DNA of 53,584 bases from Prochlorococcus sp. AG-673-M19 (GTDB lineage Bacteria; Cyanobacteriota; Cyanobacteriia; PCC-6307; Cyanobiaceae), in contig QCTP01000008.1 in NCBI GenBank assembly GCA_003211115.1, positions 1 to 53,584 of the forward strand, given 5' to 3'. The stretch's first letter is position 1. Each line of letters begins with the position of its first letter. Shown one piece after another: positions 45,959 to 53,584 of this stretch. Below the pieces are notes generated by a model. It had not been told where the DNA came from, did not search any database, and saw nothing but the letters and a program-made list of their open reading frames with translations. A program made the position numbers and the translations under genes.

Positions 45959-48900
45959 ATGACTATCAGCGATAAAATCAGAGTTTATGAACTTTCCAGA
46001 GATTTAAAACTGGAAAACAAAGATATATTGGATGCTGCTCAAAAACTTTCAATTTCAGTAAAAAGTCATAGCAGTTCTATAAGTTTAGAGGATGCGAAAA
46101 AAATTACAAATTTAATTAATAACAACAATTCAGGTAAAAAAATCCTTTCTGTTAGTAAATCATCTTTTAAAATAAGGACAGAAAAACAAAATAATATTGA
46201 TAATCAAAACAAAGATATCATAACTACCTCTAATAACTTGAATTCAGAAAAGCCCTCAAAAGAAAGTTTAAATAAAAAGCCCCTTTTGGTGAAGCCCATT
46301 AATAATCAAGAAAATTCAAATATAAGCTCTAATAAAAAAAATTCAAATAAACTTGTAAATCCAAAACCCCCTACGATTATATCCAAAACCCAAACTCAAG
46401 CAGTTTCAAAAAATGAGAACAAAACTAATAATCCAATTAAATCAACAACCAATCAAAAAGAAAGAAAAGATCCAAGATTTGTTCAAGACAAAAAGGTTTT
46501 AAACAATCCTTCAATACCTCCAACAAAAAACCCTGCAAGACCTCCTATTCAACTCATTGAAAAACCTAAAAATTTAACAAGTTCTAATAAGAATACAAAT
46601 ACAAATACAAACAAAAATAATAATGTAATTAATCAAAGATCACAGCCAACAAACACATTTGATAATAATAATTTCTCAAAAAAGAATTTAAATAATCCTC
46701 GTGTAAAAAATGCTCCTGAACTAGTGGGTGCCCCTATAAGAAAGGAAGATCCTAAAATTAATTCGAAAGGGCAACCATCCTATAGCAGTCAATCCTCATC
46801 GAATATACAAGCTTCTCCAAATAGACCAGGAGGGTTAAATAAACAAGGTGCTCCAAATAAACCAGGAAGTCCTTATAGACAAGGCACTCCGAATAGGACA
46901 GGTGGAGCAAATAGACCAGGAGGACCAGGTGGAGCAAATAGACCAGGAGGACCAGGTGGAGTAAATAGACCAGGGCCAGGCGGGGCAAATAGACCAGGAC
47001 CAGGAGGTCCTTATAAACAGGGCGTTCCGAATAGGACAGGGGGTCCAAATAGACCAGGGCCAGGAGGTCCTTATAGACAGGGCGTTCCGAATAGGACAGG
47101 GGGAGCAAATAGACCAGGGGTCCCCTATAGACAGGGCGCTCCGAACAGGACAGGGGGGGCAAATAGACCAGGGGTTCCCTACAGACAGGGGGAGCTCAAC
47201 AGGTCTGGTTCAAAATTTAATAATCAAAATCCTTCAGGAATTAGAAAACCAGTTGCACCTAATGAATTGATGCAACTACAAAAAACGAATGCATCAGATA
47301 AAGACAAACTTACTAGATCCAATTTTGATAAACAAAAAGTTGAGGCACCTAAACAGAAAGCAAAAGCACCTACCTCTCGTACCAATACATCTCCTGCTGC
47401 TAAAAAACCACCTCACAGATCATTTGCAAATAACTCTAAGAAACCTGGGAGGTCAGATTGGGACGATAGTGCAAAGTTAGAAGCATTAAGAAATAAAAAC
47501 CCTCAGAAACAAAGACAAAAAGTTCATATTATTGGTGAGAATGACGATTCATTAACCTCTGAGACAAGTGGATATTCAGGAGAGAAGATTTCAATACTAT
47601 CAGCTAGTTTGGCTCGTCCAAAGAAAGAAAAGTCTGGAGAACCAAATTTACAAAAAGCTTCAAGACAATTCAAGAAGAAGAAAAAAGAGACCACTAGGCA
47701 AAGACAAAAAAGAAGAGCTATGGAACTTAAAGCAGCCAAAGATGCAAAACAAGTAAGACCAGAAATGATTATTGTTCCAGAAGATAATTTAACTGTTCAA
47801 GAATTAGCCGACAAGCTTAGTCTTGAAAGTTCTGAAATAATAAAGTCTCTTTTCTTTAAAGGTATTACAGCAACAGTTACTCAGTCACTTGATTTAGCAA
47901 CTATTGAGACTGTAGCTGAAGAATTTGGAGTCCCTGTTTTGCAAGATGATGTTGAAGAAGCTGCTAAGAAAACAGTAGACATGATTGAAACTGATGATAT
48001 AGAAAGTCTTATCAAAAGACCGCCAGTCATTACAGTAATGGGTCATGTTGACCATGGCAAAACAAGTCTTTTAGATTCCATCAGAGAATCTAGAGTAGCC
48101 TCAGGAGAAGCAGGTGGAATAACTCAACATATAGGTGCTTATCAAGTTGAATTTGTGCATGAATCAAAAAAGAAAAAGCTAACTTTTCTTGATACTCCAG
48201 GTCATGAAGCATTTACTGCTATGCGCGCAAGAGGTACAAAAGTTACTGACGTAGCAGTACTTGTCGTAGCTGCTGATGATGGTTGCAGACCTCAAACACT
48301 TGAAGCAATTAGCCATGCAAGAGCAGCAAAAGTACCAATTGTAGTAGCTATTAATAAAATTGATAAAGAAGGGGCATCACCAGATAGAGTTAAACAAGAA
48401 TTATCGGAAAAAGATTTAATTGCTGAAGACTGGGGAGGAGACGTAGTAATGGTCCCTGTCAGTGCCATCAAAAAACAAAATATTGATAAATTACTGGAGA
48501 TGATTTTATTGGTTTCTGAAGTTGAAGATCTGCAAGCAAACCCAGAAAGATTAGCTAAAGGAACAGTTATTGAAGCACATTTAGATAAGGCCAAAGGTCC
48601 TGTTGCAACTTTATTGGTACAGAACGGCACATTAAAAGCTGGTGATGTTTTAGCTGCAGGCTCAGTCCTCGGGAAAATTAGAGCAATGGTGGATGAACAT
48701 GGTAATAGAATTAAGGAAGCAGGACCTTCATGTCCAGTAGAAGCTCTTGGTTTTAGTGAAGTCCCAACAGCCGGTGATGAATTTGAAGTCTATCCTGATG
48801 AGAAAACTGCTAGATCAATCGTAGGTGAGAGAGCTACCGATGCAAGAGCAACAAAATTAGCCCAGCAAATGGCATCAAGAAGAGTTAGCTTATCATCATT

Positions 48901-49543
48901 ATCTACTCAAGCAAATGATGGAGAACTTAAAGAATTAAATCTAATTCTCAAAGCAGATGTCCAAGGTAGTGTAGAAGCTATATTAGGTTCACTCGAACAA
49001 TTACCAAAAAATGAGGTCCAAGTTAGAGTTCTTCTATCTGCACCAGGGGAAATTACTGAAACTGATATAGATCTTGCTGCTGCTTCTGGATCAGTAATAA
49101 TAGGATTCAATACATCCTTAGCCTCCGGGGCCAAAAGAGCTGCTGATGCAAATAATGTTGACATAAGAGAGTATGAAGTTATTTACAAACTTTTAGAAGA
49201 TATTCAATCTGCTATGGAAGGACTTCTTGAGCCAGATTTGGTTGAGGAATCTTTAGGACAAGCTGAAGTAAGAGCGACTTTTGCAGTTGGGAAAGGAGCT
49301 ATCGCTGGATGCTATATACAAAATGGTAAATTGCAAAGAAATTGTTCTTTAAGAGTACTAAGATCAGACAAAGTGATTTTTGAAGGTAATTTAGATTCTT
49401 TGAAAAGATCTAAAGATGATGTAAAAGAAGTGAATACAGGTTTCGAATGTGGAGTGGGTTGTGATAAATTTTCAACTTGGAGTGAAGGAGATATCATTGA
49501 AGCATTTAAATTTGTAACTAAAAAAAGGACGCTAACTAACTAA
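45959..49543 (+). CDS. infB: Translation initiation factor IF-2
   Basis: A 1194-residue GTPase that delivers initiator tRNA to the 30S subunit. A low-complexity N-terminal half runs to about residue 560: Asn/Ser/Lys-rich, then Gly/Pro/Arg/Asn repeats around 287-416. After it come the IF-2 N domain ([20 protein letters not shown]), G domain ([34 protein letters not shown]), and domains II-IV ([11 protein letters not shown]-like [40 protein letters not shown]). The C-terminal tRNA-binding domain ends [20 protein letters not shown]. It ends in a TAAC tandem repeat shared with the opposite gene. Confidence 0.97.
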   Translation: MTISDKIRVYELSRDLKLENKDILDAAQKLSISVKSHSSSISLEDAKKITNLINNNNSGKKILSVSKSSFKIRTEKQNNIDNQNKDIITTSNNLNSEKPSKESLNKKPLLVKPINNQENSNISSNKKNSNKLVNPKPPTIISKTQTQAVSKNENKTNNPIKSTTNQKERKDPRFVQDKKVLNNPSIPPTKNPARPPIQLIEKPKNLTSSNKNTNTNTNKNNNVINQRSQPTNTFDNNNFSKKNLNNPRVKNAPELVGAPIRKEDPKINSKGQPSYSSQSSSNIQASPNRPGGLNKQGAPNKPGSPYRQGTPNRTGGANRPGGPGGANRPGGPGGVNRPGPGGANRPGPGGPYKQGVPNRTGGPNRPGPGGPYRQGVPNRTGGANRPGVPYRQGAPNRTGGANRPGVPYRQGELNRSGSKFNNQNPSGIRKPVAPNELMQLQKTNASDKDKLTRSNFDKQKVEAPKQKAKAPTSRTNTSPAAKKPPHRSFANNSKKPGRSDWDDSAKLEALRNKNPQKQRQKVHIIGENDDSLTSETSGYSGEKISILSASLARPKKEKSGEPNLQKASRQFKKKKKETTRQRQKRRAMELKAAKDAKQVRPEMIIVPEDNLTVQELADKLSLESSEIIKSLFFKGITATVTQSLDLATIETVAEEFGVPVLQDDVEEAAKKTVDMIETDDIESLIKRPPVITVMGHVDHGKTSLLDSIRESRVASGEAGGITQHIGAYQVEFVHESKKKKLTFLDTPGHEAFTAMRARGTKVTDVAVLVVAADDGCRPQTLEAISHARAAKVPIVVAINKIDKEGASPDRVKQELSEKDLIAEDWGGDVVMVPVSAIKKQNIDKLLEMILLVSEVEDLQANPERLAKGTVIEAHLDKAKGPVATLLVQNGTLKAGDVLAAGSVLGKIRAMVDEHGNRIKEAGPSCPVEALGFSEVPTAGDEFEVYPDEKTARSIVGERATDARATKLAQQMASRRVSLSSLSTQANDGELKELNLILKADVQGSVEAILGSLEQLPKNEVQVRVLLSAPGEITETDIDLAAASGSVIIGFNTSLASGAKRAADANNVDIREYEVIYKLLEDIQSAMEGLLEPDLVEESLGQAEVRATFAVGKGAIAGCYIQNGKLQRNCSLRVLRSDKVIFEGNLDSLKRSKDDVKEVNTGFECGVGCDKFSTWSEGDIIEAFKFVTKKRTLTN
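46817..47206 (+). repeat. In-frame tandem repeats coding the IF-2 Gly-Pro-Arg linker
   Basis: Repeats in two registers, all in frame. A 27-base unit coding GGANRPGGP starts at 46901, 46928 and 46955. A 54-60-base unit coding [17 protein letters not shown] occurs about four times from about 47009 to 47190, with small differences such as V/A and A/P. The DNA here is much richer in G and C than its surroundings. The pattern points to slippage or unequal exchange, so length probably varies between strains. Confidence 0.88.
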
Positions 49544-49788
49544 CTAACTTGATCCTTCTTATCTCTATCGAAAAATAATAAAGAAGAAAATAATACACAA
49601 GCTCCTAGTTGTATTAAAAGATTGTTTTGCTGGACTTCATTACCACCAACAATTTTTGAGAGCATTATGAAAAGACCTAAAAAAGCTGAGCCTGCGAATG
49701 CTATCCAGAATACTCTTCTTAAGCCTTTAAAAGGAGCCTGAGACTCTTTTAGTAATTTTTTTTTTAATTCAGGATTAATTTTTGACAT
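49540..49788 (-). CDS. Small membrane protein, DUF3493 (LPA1/Rep27-like)
   Basis: 82 residues from [20 protein letters not shown] (ATG at 49788; a TTG four codons earlier is possible). [20 protein letters not shown] and [20 protein letters not shown] are two membrane helices. The pattern matches DUF3493, the domain also found in plastid LPA1/Rep27 proteins needed for photosystem II assembly; a similar role here is inference. The stop TAG overlaps the infB TAA. Confidence 0.78.
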   Translation of the reverse strand: MSKINPELKKKLLKESQAPFKGLRRVFWIAFAGSAFLGLFIMLSKIVGGNEVQQNNLLIQLGACVLFSSLLFFDRDKKDQVS

Positions 49789-49842
49789 TAAAGATTTCAA
49801 ATATAAAATTAATTCTATATGAAAATTTCAAAATTTTGTACT

Positions 49843-49914
49843 GCCGATATAGCTCAGCGGGAGAGCAACTGTCTCGTAAACAGTAGGTCATTGGTTCAAT
49901 TCCAATTATCGGCA
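49843..49914 (+). tRNA. trnT: tRNA-Thr (anticodon CGT)
   Basis: A complete cloverleaf can be folded by eye: acceptor GCCGATA/TATCGGC, D arm GCTC/GAGC, anticodon stem ACTGT/ACAGT with loop CTCGTAA (anticodon CGT, reading ACG), T stem ATTGG/CCAAT with loop TTCAATT, and discriminator A at 49914. CCA is not encoded. 72 bases long. It marks the boundary between the translation genes and a run of surface-sugar genes. Confidence 0.95.
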
Positions 49915-49940
49915 TTTAAATTTAATATTTTAAAAATTGC

Positions 49941-51488
49941 ATGATTGAAAGAAATAATATTTCTAAAAAAATTTTTAAGATTTTGCTTTTTGTTCCTCTT
50001 ATTTTCTATTACGGTAAACAAAGTTATATAGCTTTCGATGAAGGATTTTATGCTTTACAGGCCAGATGGATACTAGAAAAAGGTAACTGGATAATACCTT
50101 TATGGTGGGACGAATATGTTTTAGATAGAACAAATGGTTTACAAATTTTAATAGCAAAATCCCAAGAAATATTTGGCAAAAATATGTTCGCCGCATATTT
50201 ACCGACAACGATTGCTGCGATTTTAATGCTATTTATAACATTTAAACTCCATGAAGAATTTTTTGGAAAAAATTATGCAATTGTTTCTCCACTAATACTT
50301 GCAACAACCTATTTATGGTTTGACTATTCTCATTTAGCTACTCAAGATCTTATTTATTCATGCTTGGTAACAATTGGAGTATTTTCATTAGTAAAAATAT
50401 ATAAAAACAAATTTTATATTTTTCTTTTTGGTTTTTGGATAGGTTTAGCTTTCATGATGAAAACTTTTCTTGTAGCTGTTCCTCTAGCTGCTCTGAGTCC
50501 ATATTTATTAACAAAAAGAAATTTATTTATTACAAAATCCTTTTGGCTTGGATTAATAATGGGATTTATTCCATTTTTATTATGGTCTTACTCTTTAAAC
50601 TCTTATATAGATCAGAATATTATCTTTTACTTGTTTGGTAAATTTAATAGCCTTTCAAAAGAAAACAATTTTACCAATCCTTTTTATTATTATTTTTGGA
50701 ACATCCCAATAACATTTTTACCATGGAGCATATTTTCTATTATTGGTTTGTTTTCAAATACTTTGGAAAGTAAAAAAAATAAATTTGTGTTAACTTATTT
50801 TCCTTTGATTGTAATTATAATAATAAGTATTTTTTCAACAAAAACTCCCTATTACCCTCTCCAAATATCCTCAATACTTTCTTTAAATGCATATATTGGC
50901 ATTAAATATTTGTTTAGTTCAAAAAAATATAAATATATTATGGTTTTTATTACATCAAAATTAATTCCTTTATTTACTACTTCTTTAATTCTCATATATT
51001 TAATTTTCTTTAAAAATGCATTGAATTTTACTGCAAAAGAAAATATATGCATGATTTTAGGACTAATATCATTAGCTTCAGCTTGGTCATTCATTAAAGA
51101 TAAAAATAATATGAAAGATGTTTTTATAACTTTAATTATTGGTCCTTACTTATTAACATCATTACTATTACAGTCAGGTTTATTTTCAGACAGATCAAGA
51201 GAAATAAGAGAAACTATGGAATATCTCTCTTCATTAGATATCTTAAAAAATCAAGTCATTAAAGTTGATAAAAGTAACTTTGGTAATGAAAAGGGATCTT
51301 CAAAACTTATAAGGATTTCTCTCCTAACTCCTAATTTAGGAGACGGCGTTGATAATCTTAATAATTTAAATACCTCAGATTTAGCATGGTCTACTTTGTC
51401 CTTAAAGGAACAATATAAAACTGACTCTTATCAAATTATTTATGAGAATAAAATTTTATCACCTTGGAAATTAATCAGAAAAAATTGA
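49941..51488 (+). CDS. GT39/ArnT-like membrane glycosyltransferase
   Basis: A 515-residue protein with about 11-12 hydrophobic helices. The first outer loop holds the acidic motif of dolichyl-phosphate-mannose-type transferases, YIAFDEGFYALQARWILEKG (Asp-Glu near residue 35), followed by NWIIPLWWDEYVLDRTNGLQ. Such enzymes move a sugar from a polyprenyl-phosphate carrier onto a lipid or protein outside the membrane. It is very A/T rich. It starts 26 bases after tRNA-Thr and precedes a family 2 glycosyltransferase, which could make its lipid-linked donor (inference). Acceptor unknown. Confidence 0.82.
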   Translation: MIERNNISKKIFKILLFVPLIFYYGKQSYIAFDEGFYALQARWILEKGNWIIPLWWDEYVLDRTNGLQILIAKSQEIFGKNMFAAYLPTTIAAILMLFITFKLHEEFFGKNYAIVSPLILATTYLWFDYSHLATQDLIYSCLVTIGVFSLVKIYKNKFYIFLFGFWIGLAFMMKTFLVAVPLAALSPYLLTKRNLFITKSFWLGLIMGFIPFLLWSYSLNSYIDQNIIFYLFGKFNSLSKENNFTNPFYYYFWNIPITFLPWSIFSIIGLFSNTLESKKNKFVLTYFPLIVIIIISIFSTKTPYYPLQISSILSLNAYIGIKYLFSSKKYKYIMVFITSKLIPLFTTSLILIYLIFFKNALNFTAKENICMILGLISLASAWSFIKDKNNMKDVFITLIIGPYLLTSLLLQSGLFSDRSREIRETMEYLSSLDILKNQVIKVDKSNFGNEKGSSKLIRISLLTPNLGDGVDNLNNLNTSDLAWSTLSLKEQYKTDSYQIIYENKILSPWKLIRKN

Positions 51489-51527
51489 TACTTTTATACT
51501 AGGATAAGCTGATTAAAATTAAATTTA

Positions 51528-52619
51528 ATGCAATCTGTAAATACATGGACCCTATCAAATAACCAACTTCACCAATTATTTAAAGATAATAATGAATTCA
51601 TTTCTCTTAAAGTAAGAGGAAATACTTGGGAACCAGTTACAAGATGGTTTAAATTAGATTCTAGAATATTTAAAGAGACAACTAACAAAGCAAGAATTAC
51701 CTTATGTCAAGTTGAATCATTAGCAGAAATATACAATTATAGAACTATCAGATGGAAAGCAAAAAAATTAACTCCGTTACCAACAAAATTAGTTCCTAAA
51801 TTTTTAAAGAATGCCTTACGTAAGGTCCCAATAATTAAGCAACTTGCATTTGAACTTGAAATTACATTTTATAAATATCAAGAAAAATCATGTGATCACT
51901 TAATTTCAATAGTTATTCCTGCAAGAAATGAGGAGGGTAATAGGGAACTTTTAATAGAAGCTTTAAATAAATTTAAAAACATTCGTAATAAAATAGAAAT
52001 AATATTCGTAGAGGGAAATAGTAAAGATAAAACTTTTCAAATGCTTGAAAAGATAACTAAAGATTTTTCGAATAGCTTCCAAATATCTCTTTTAAAACAA
52101 ACTTCTAAAGGGAAAAAAAACGCTGTTGTTGAAGGTTTCAATATTTCATCTGGTCAAACTCTAGCAATTATAGATAGCGACTTCACCGTTGACGTTAACG
52201 ATAGTATCGATGCAATAATGGAATCAACAAAAAATGAGAATATACTTATTAACTGCTCTAGAACAACGTTCCCAATGGAAAAAAATGCTATGAGATGGGC
52301 TAATTATATAGGTAATAGATGTTTTGCTATATTTTTATCAATTTTAATAAATAAACCTATCTCAGATTCATTATGCGGGACAAAAGTTTTCTCGAGAAAG
52401 TTTTTCAATTTGATGAAAAAAAATGGTAGTTGGGAATCTAAATCAGATCCTTTTGGTGATTTTACGATAATTTTTGAAGCAGCTAATAATAATATTAAAA
52501 TCCTGAATTACCCTGTTAGATATTATGCAAGAAAATCTGGAGCACCGAATATATCAAGATGGTTAGATGGTATTAAACTCCTTAAGGTATGCTGGAAGTA
52601 TATGATTTCAGAACTCTAA
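51528..52619 (+). CDS. Family 2 glycosyltransferase
   Basis: A 363-residue protein. An N-terminal region of about 120 residues with no family I recognise precedes a GT-A fold: LISIVIPARNEEGNRELLIE near 125, IIFVEGNSKDKTFQMLEKIT, GKKNAVVEGFNISSGQTLAI, and the metal-binding Asp-x-Asp in LAIIDSDFTVDVND near 220. SLCGTKVFSRKFFNLMKKNG resembles dolichyl-phosphate sugar synthases. No clear C-terminal membrane helices. It probably makes a polyprenyl-linked sugar or extends a glycan; the N-terminal part may be a partner-binding or methyltransferase remnant, which I cannot settle. Confidence 0.85.
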   Translation: MQSVNTWTLSNNQLHQLFKDNNEFISLKVRGNTWEPVTRWFKLDSRIFKETTNKARITLCQVESLAEIYNYRTIRWKAKKLTPLPTKLVPKFLKNALRKVPIIKQLAFELEITFYKYQEKSCDHLISIVIPARNEEGNRELLIEALNKFKNIRNKIEIIFVEGNSKDKTFQMLEKITKDFSNSFQISLLKQTSKGKKNAVVEGFNISSGQTLAIIDSDFTVDVNDSIDAIMESTKNENILINCSRTTFPMEKNAMRWANYIGNRCFAIFLSILINKPISDSLCGTKVFSRKFFNLMKKNGSWESKSDPFGDFTIIFEAANNNIKILNYPVRYYARKSGAPNISRWLDGIKLLKVCWKYMISEL

Positions 52620-52719
52620 AAAAAATTTTTGATTTTTCGAACGTAGATTTATAAAAATTCACCGAAAGAGTACTAAACTAGTTAGATTCTATATATGAAA
52701 TTAGTTTTAAATCTCTTTT

Positions 52720-53584
52720 ATGGAGTTTAAATTTACTTTAAAAAAAATAAGGAAAAATACCGATAGAGAATCTTTCAGTAAAGTTCTTATTGTGAGACTG
52801 CCCTGTAACCCTATATTTCCAATAGGACCTATTTATTTAGCGGATCATATTCATAAGTGTTTTCCACAAATAGAACAAAAATTCTTAGATTTAGCAATAG
52901 TACCATCAAATAATATTTCTAAATATTTAAAAAGAAAAATTGACCAATTCAGACCTCATCTGATAATTTTTTCCTGGAGAGATATACAAATATATGCACC
53001 AGTAGATGGAAGGAGTGGCAACCCTTTACAAAACTCTTTTGAAGTTTTCTATTCGAATAATATTTTTAAAAAAATTAGAGGTGCTTTGGGAGGCTTAAAA
53101 TTAATAACATCCCATTATGAAGAAATAAATAGGAATACATCCCTTGTCAAGATGGGGCTTAATAGAGCTCAAAAATACAATAAATCAGTAAAAGTGATTT
53201 TAGGGGGAGGTGCTGTCAGTGTTTTCTACGAACAGCTAGGTAAACTATTACCAAAAGGTACATTAATTTCGGTTGGAGAAGGCGAAAACCTTATTGAAAA
53301 ATTTATTAAAGGTGATTCTATTTTAGATGAAAGATGTTATTTTGCTGGGCAAAAACCTAGAAATAAACTAATACATGAACAGCCATCTGGAACAATAAAA
53401 ACAGCTTGCAACTACAAATACATCAAATCTATTTGGCCTGAATTTGATTGGTATATAGAAGGAAGTGATTATTATGTAGGGGTTCAAACCAAAAGAGGTT
53501 GTCCTCATAATTGTTGTTTTTGCGTTTATACAGTAGTAGAAGGTAAAAAAGTTCGAGTAAATCCTATAGATGAAGTTATCAAAG
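52720..53584 (+). CDS. Radical SAM protein with B12-binding-like N-terminal domain, partial
   Basis: Starts MEFKFTLKKIRKNTDRESFS at ATG 52720 and runs off the window after 288 codons. Residues about 20-200 look like the Rossmann domain of B12-type radical SAM proteins (LIVRLPCNPIFPIGPIYLAD, VKVILGGGAVSVFYEQLGKL, SVGEGENLIEKF), though I see no Asp-x-His-x2-Gly cobalamin motif. The radical SAM cluster is KRGCPHNCCFCVYTVVEG (Cys-x3-Cys-x2-Cys) near residue 260. The substrate is unknown. It follows two glycosyltransferase genes on the same strand after a 100-base gap. Confidence 0.85.
   Translation, partial: MEFKFTLKKIRKNTDRESFSKVLIVRLPCNPIFPIGPIYLADHIHKCFPQIEQKFLDLAIVPSNNISKYLKRKIDQFRPHLIIFSWRDIQIYAPVDGRSGNPLQNSFEVFYSNNIFKKIRGALGGLKLITSHYEEINRNTSLVKMGLNRAQKYNKSVKVILGGGAVSVFYEQLGKLLPKGTLISVGEGENLIEKFIKGDSILDERCYFAGQKPRNKLIHEQPSGTIKTACNYKYIKSIWPEFDWYIEGSDYYVGVQTKRGCPHNCCFCVYTVVEGKKVRVNPIDEVIK

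Noticed and set aside
46758-47162. A 134-codon ORF on the minus strand rich in Leu, Val and Tyr.
   Set aside because: It is the antisense reading of the infB Gly-Pro-Arg repeat. The repetitive peptide is forced by the other strand.
49843-49914. Integrated element using tRNA-Thr as attachment site.
   Set aside because: No integrase and no second copy of the tRNA 3' end in the window; kept only as a possible island edge.
52695-52730. An 11-codon ORF (MKLVLNLFYGV) overlapping the radical SAM start, a possible leader peptide.
   Set aside because: Too short, no ribosome site, and such ORFs are frequent by chance.

Overview
This window is chromosomal DNA from a marine picocyanobacterium, most likely a high-light Prochlorococcus. 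The evidence is strong A+T richness, very short intergenic gaps, RNA polymerase beta' split into rpoC1 and rpoC2, cyanobacterial ATP synthase genes with paired b and b' subunits, a high-light-inducible (Hli) protein gene, a cyanobacterial P-II gene behind an NtcA-type site, and many cyanobacteria-only families (DUF3326, DUF3143, Ycf35, DUF2997). I see no IS element, prophage or CRISPR array. No stretch longer than about 270 bases lacks a gene.

Layout. 1-123: 3' end of nadE. 120-7505 (minus): ATP synthase operon atp1-atpB-atpE-b'-atpF-atpH-atpA-atpG, continuing into a 2Fe-2S ferredoxin, a 67-residue unknown and a DUF3326 protein. 7774-11030 (plus): ftsW and the cytochrome c biogenesis pair ccdA-ccs1, meeting queF tail to tail. 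11549-12222 (plus): NtcA box, an 81-residue unknown and glnB; then tlyA (minus), whose first codons are frameshifted. 13283-16014 (plus): purB and fumC. 16026-18752 (minus): Ski2/Mtr4-type helicase. 18892-23461 (plus): biotin operon bioF-bioK-like-bioC-bioD-bioA. 23471-24192 (minus): DUF3143 and a membrane J-domain protein. 24285-25004 (plus): rsmG. 25001-27170 (minus): DUF2997, Ycf35, 4Fe-4S ferredoxin and aldo/keto reductase. 27291-40262 (minus): transcription/translation block read as rpsT, tatD, rpoB, rpoC1, rpoC2, hli, rlmN, a tiny membrane ORF and a HEAT-repeat protein. 40389-41675 hisD (plus); 41672-43564 rpiA and an HtrA protease (minus). 43721-49543 (plus): rimP-nusA-ylxR-infB. 49540-49788: small membrane protein (minus). 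49843-49914: tRNA-Thr. From 49941 on the plus strand: a GT39-type membrane glycosyltransferase, a family 2 glycosyltransferase, and a radical SAM protein cut by the window edge.

The core modules are energy (ATP synthase), transcription and translation (RNAP, NusA, IF-2, RimP, S20, rRNA methylases), cofactors (NAD, biotin, cytochrome c, preQ1) and nitrogen sensing (P-II). The most unusual items are the displaced tlyA start, P-II with Phe at position 51, the conserved but uncharacterised DUF2997/Ycf35/ferredoxin/reductase cluster, repeat structures ahead of rpoB and between atpB and atpE, a repeat-expanded IF-2 linker, and five convergent gene pairs that share overlapping stop codons. I did not find an obviously new multi-gene system; the Fe-S cluster is the best candidate for undescribed biology.
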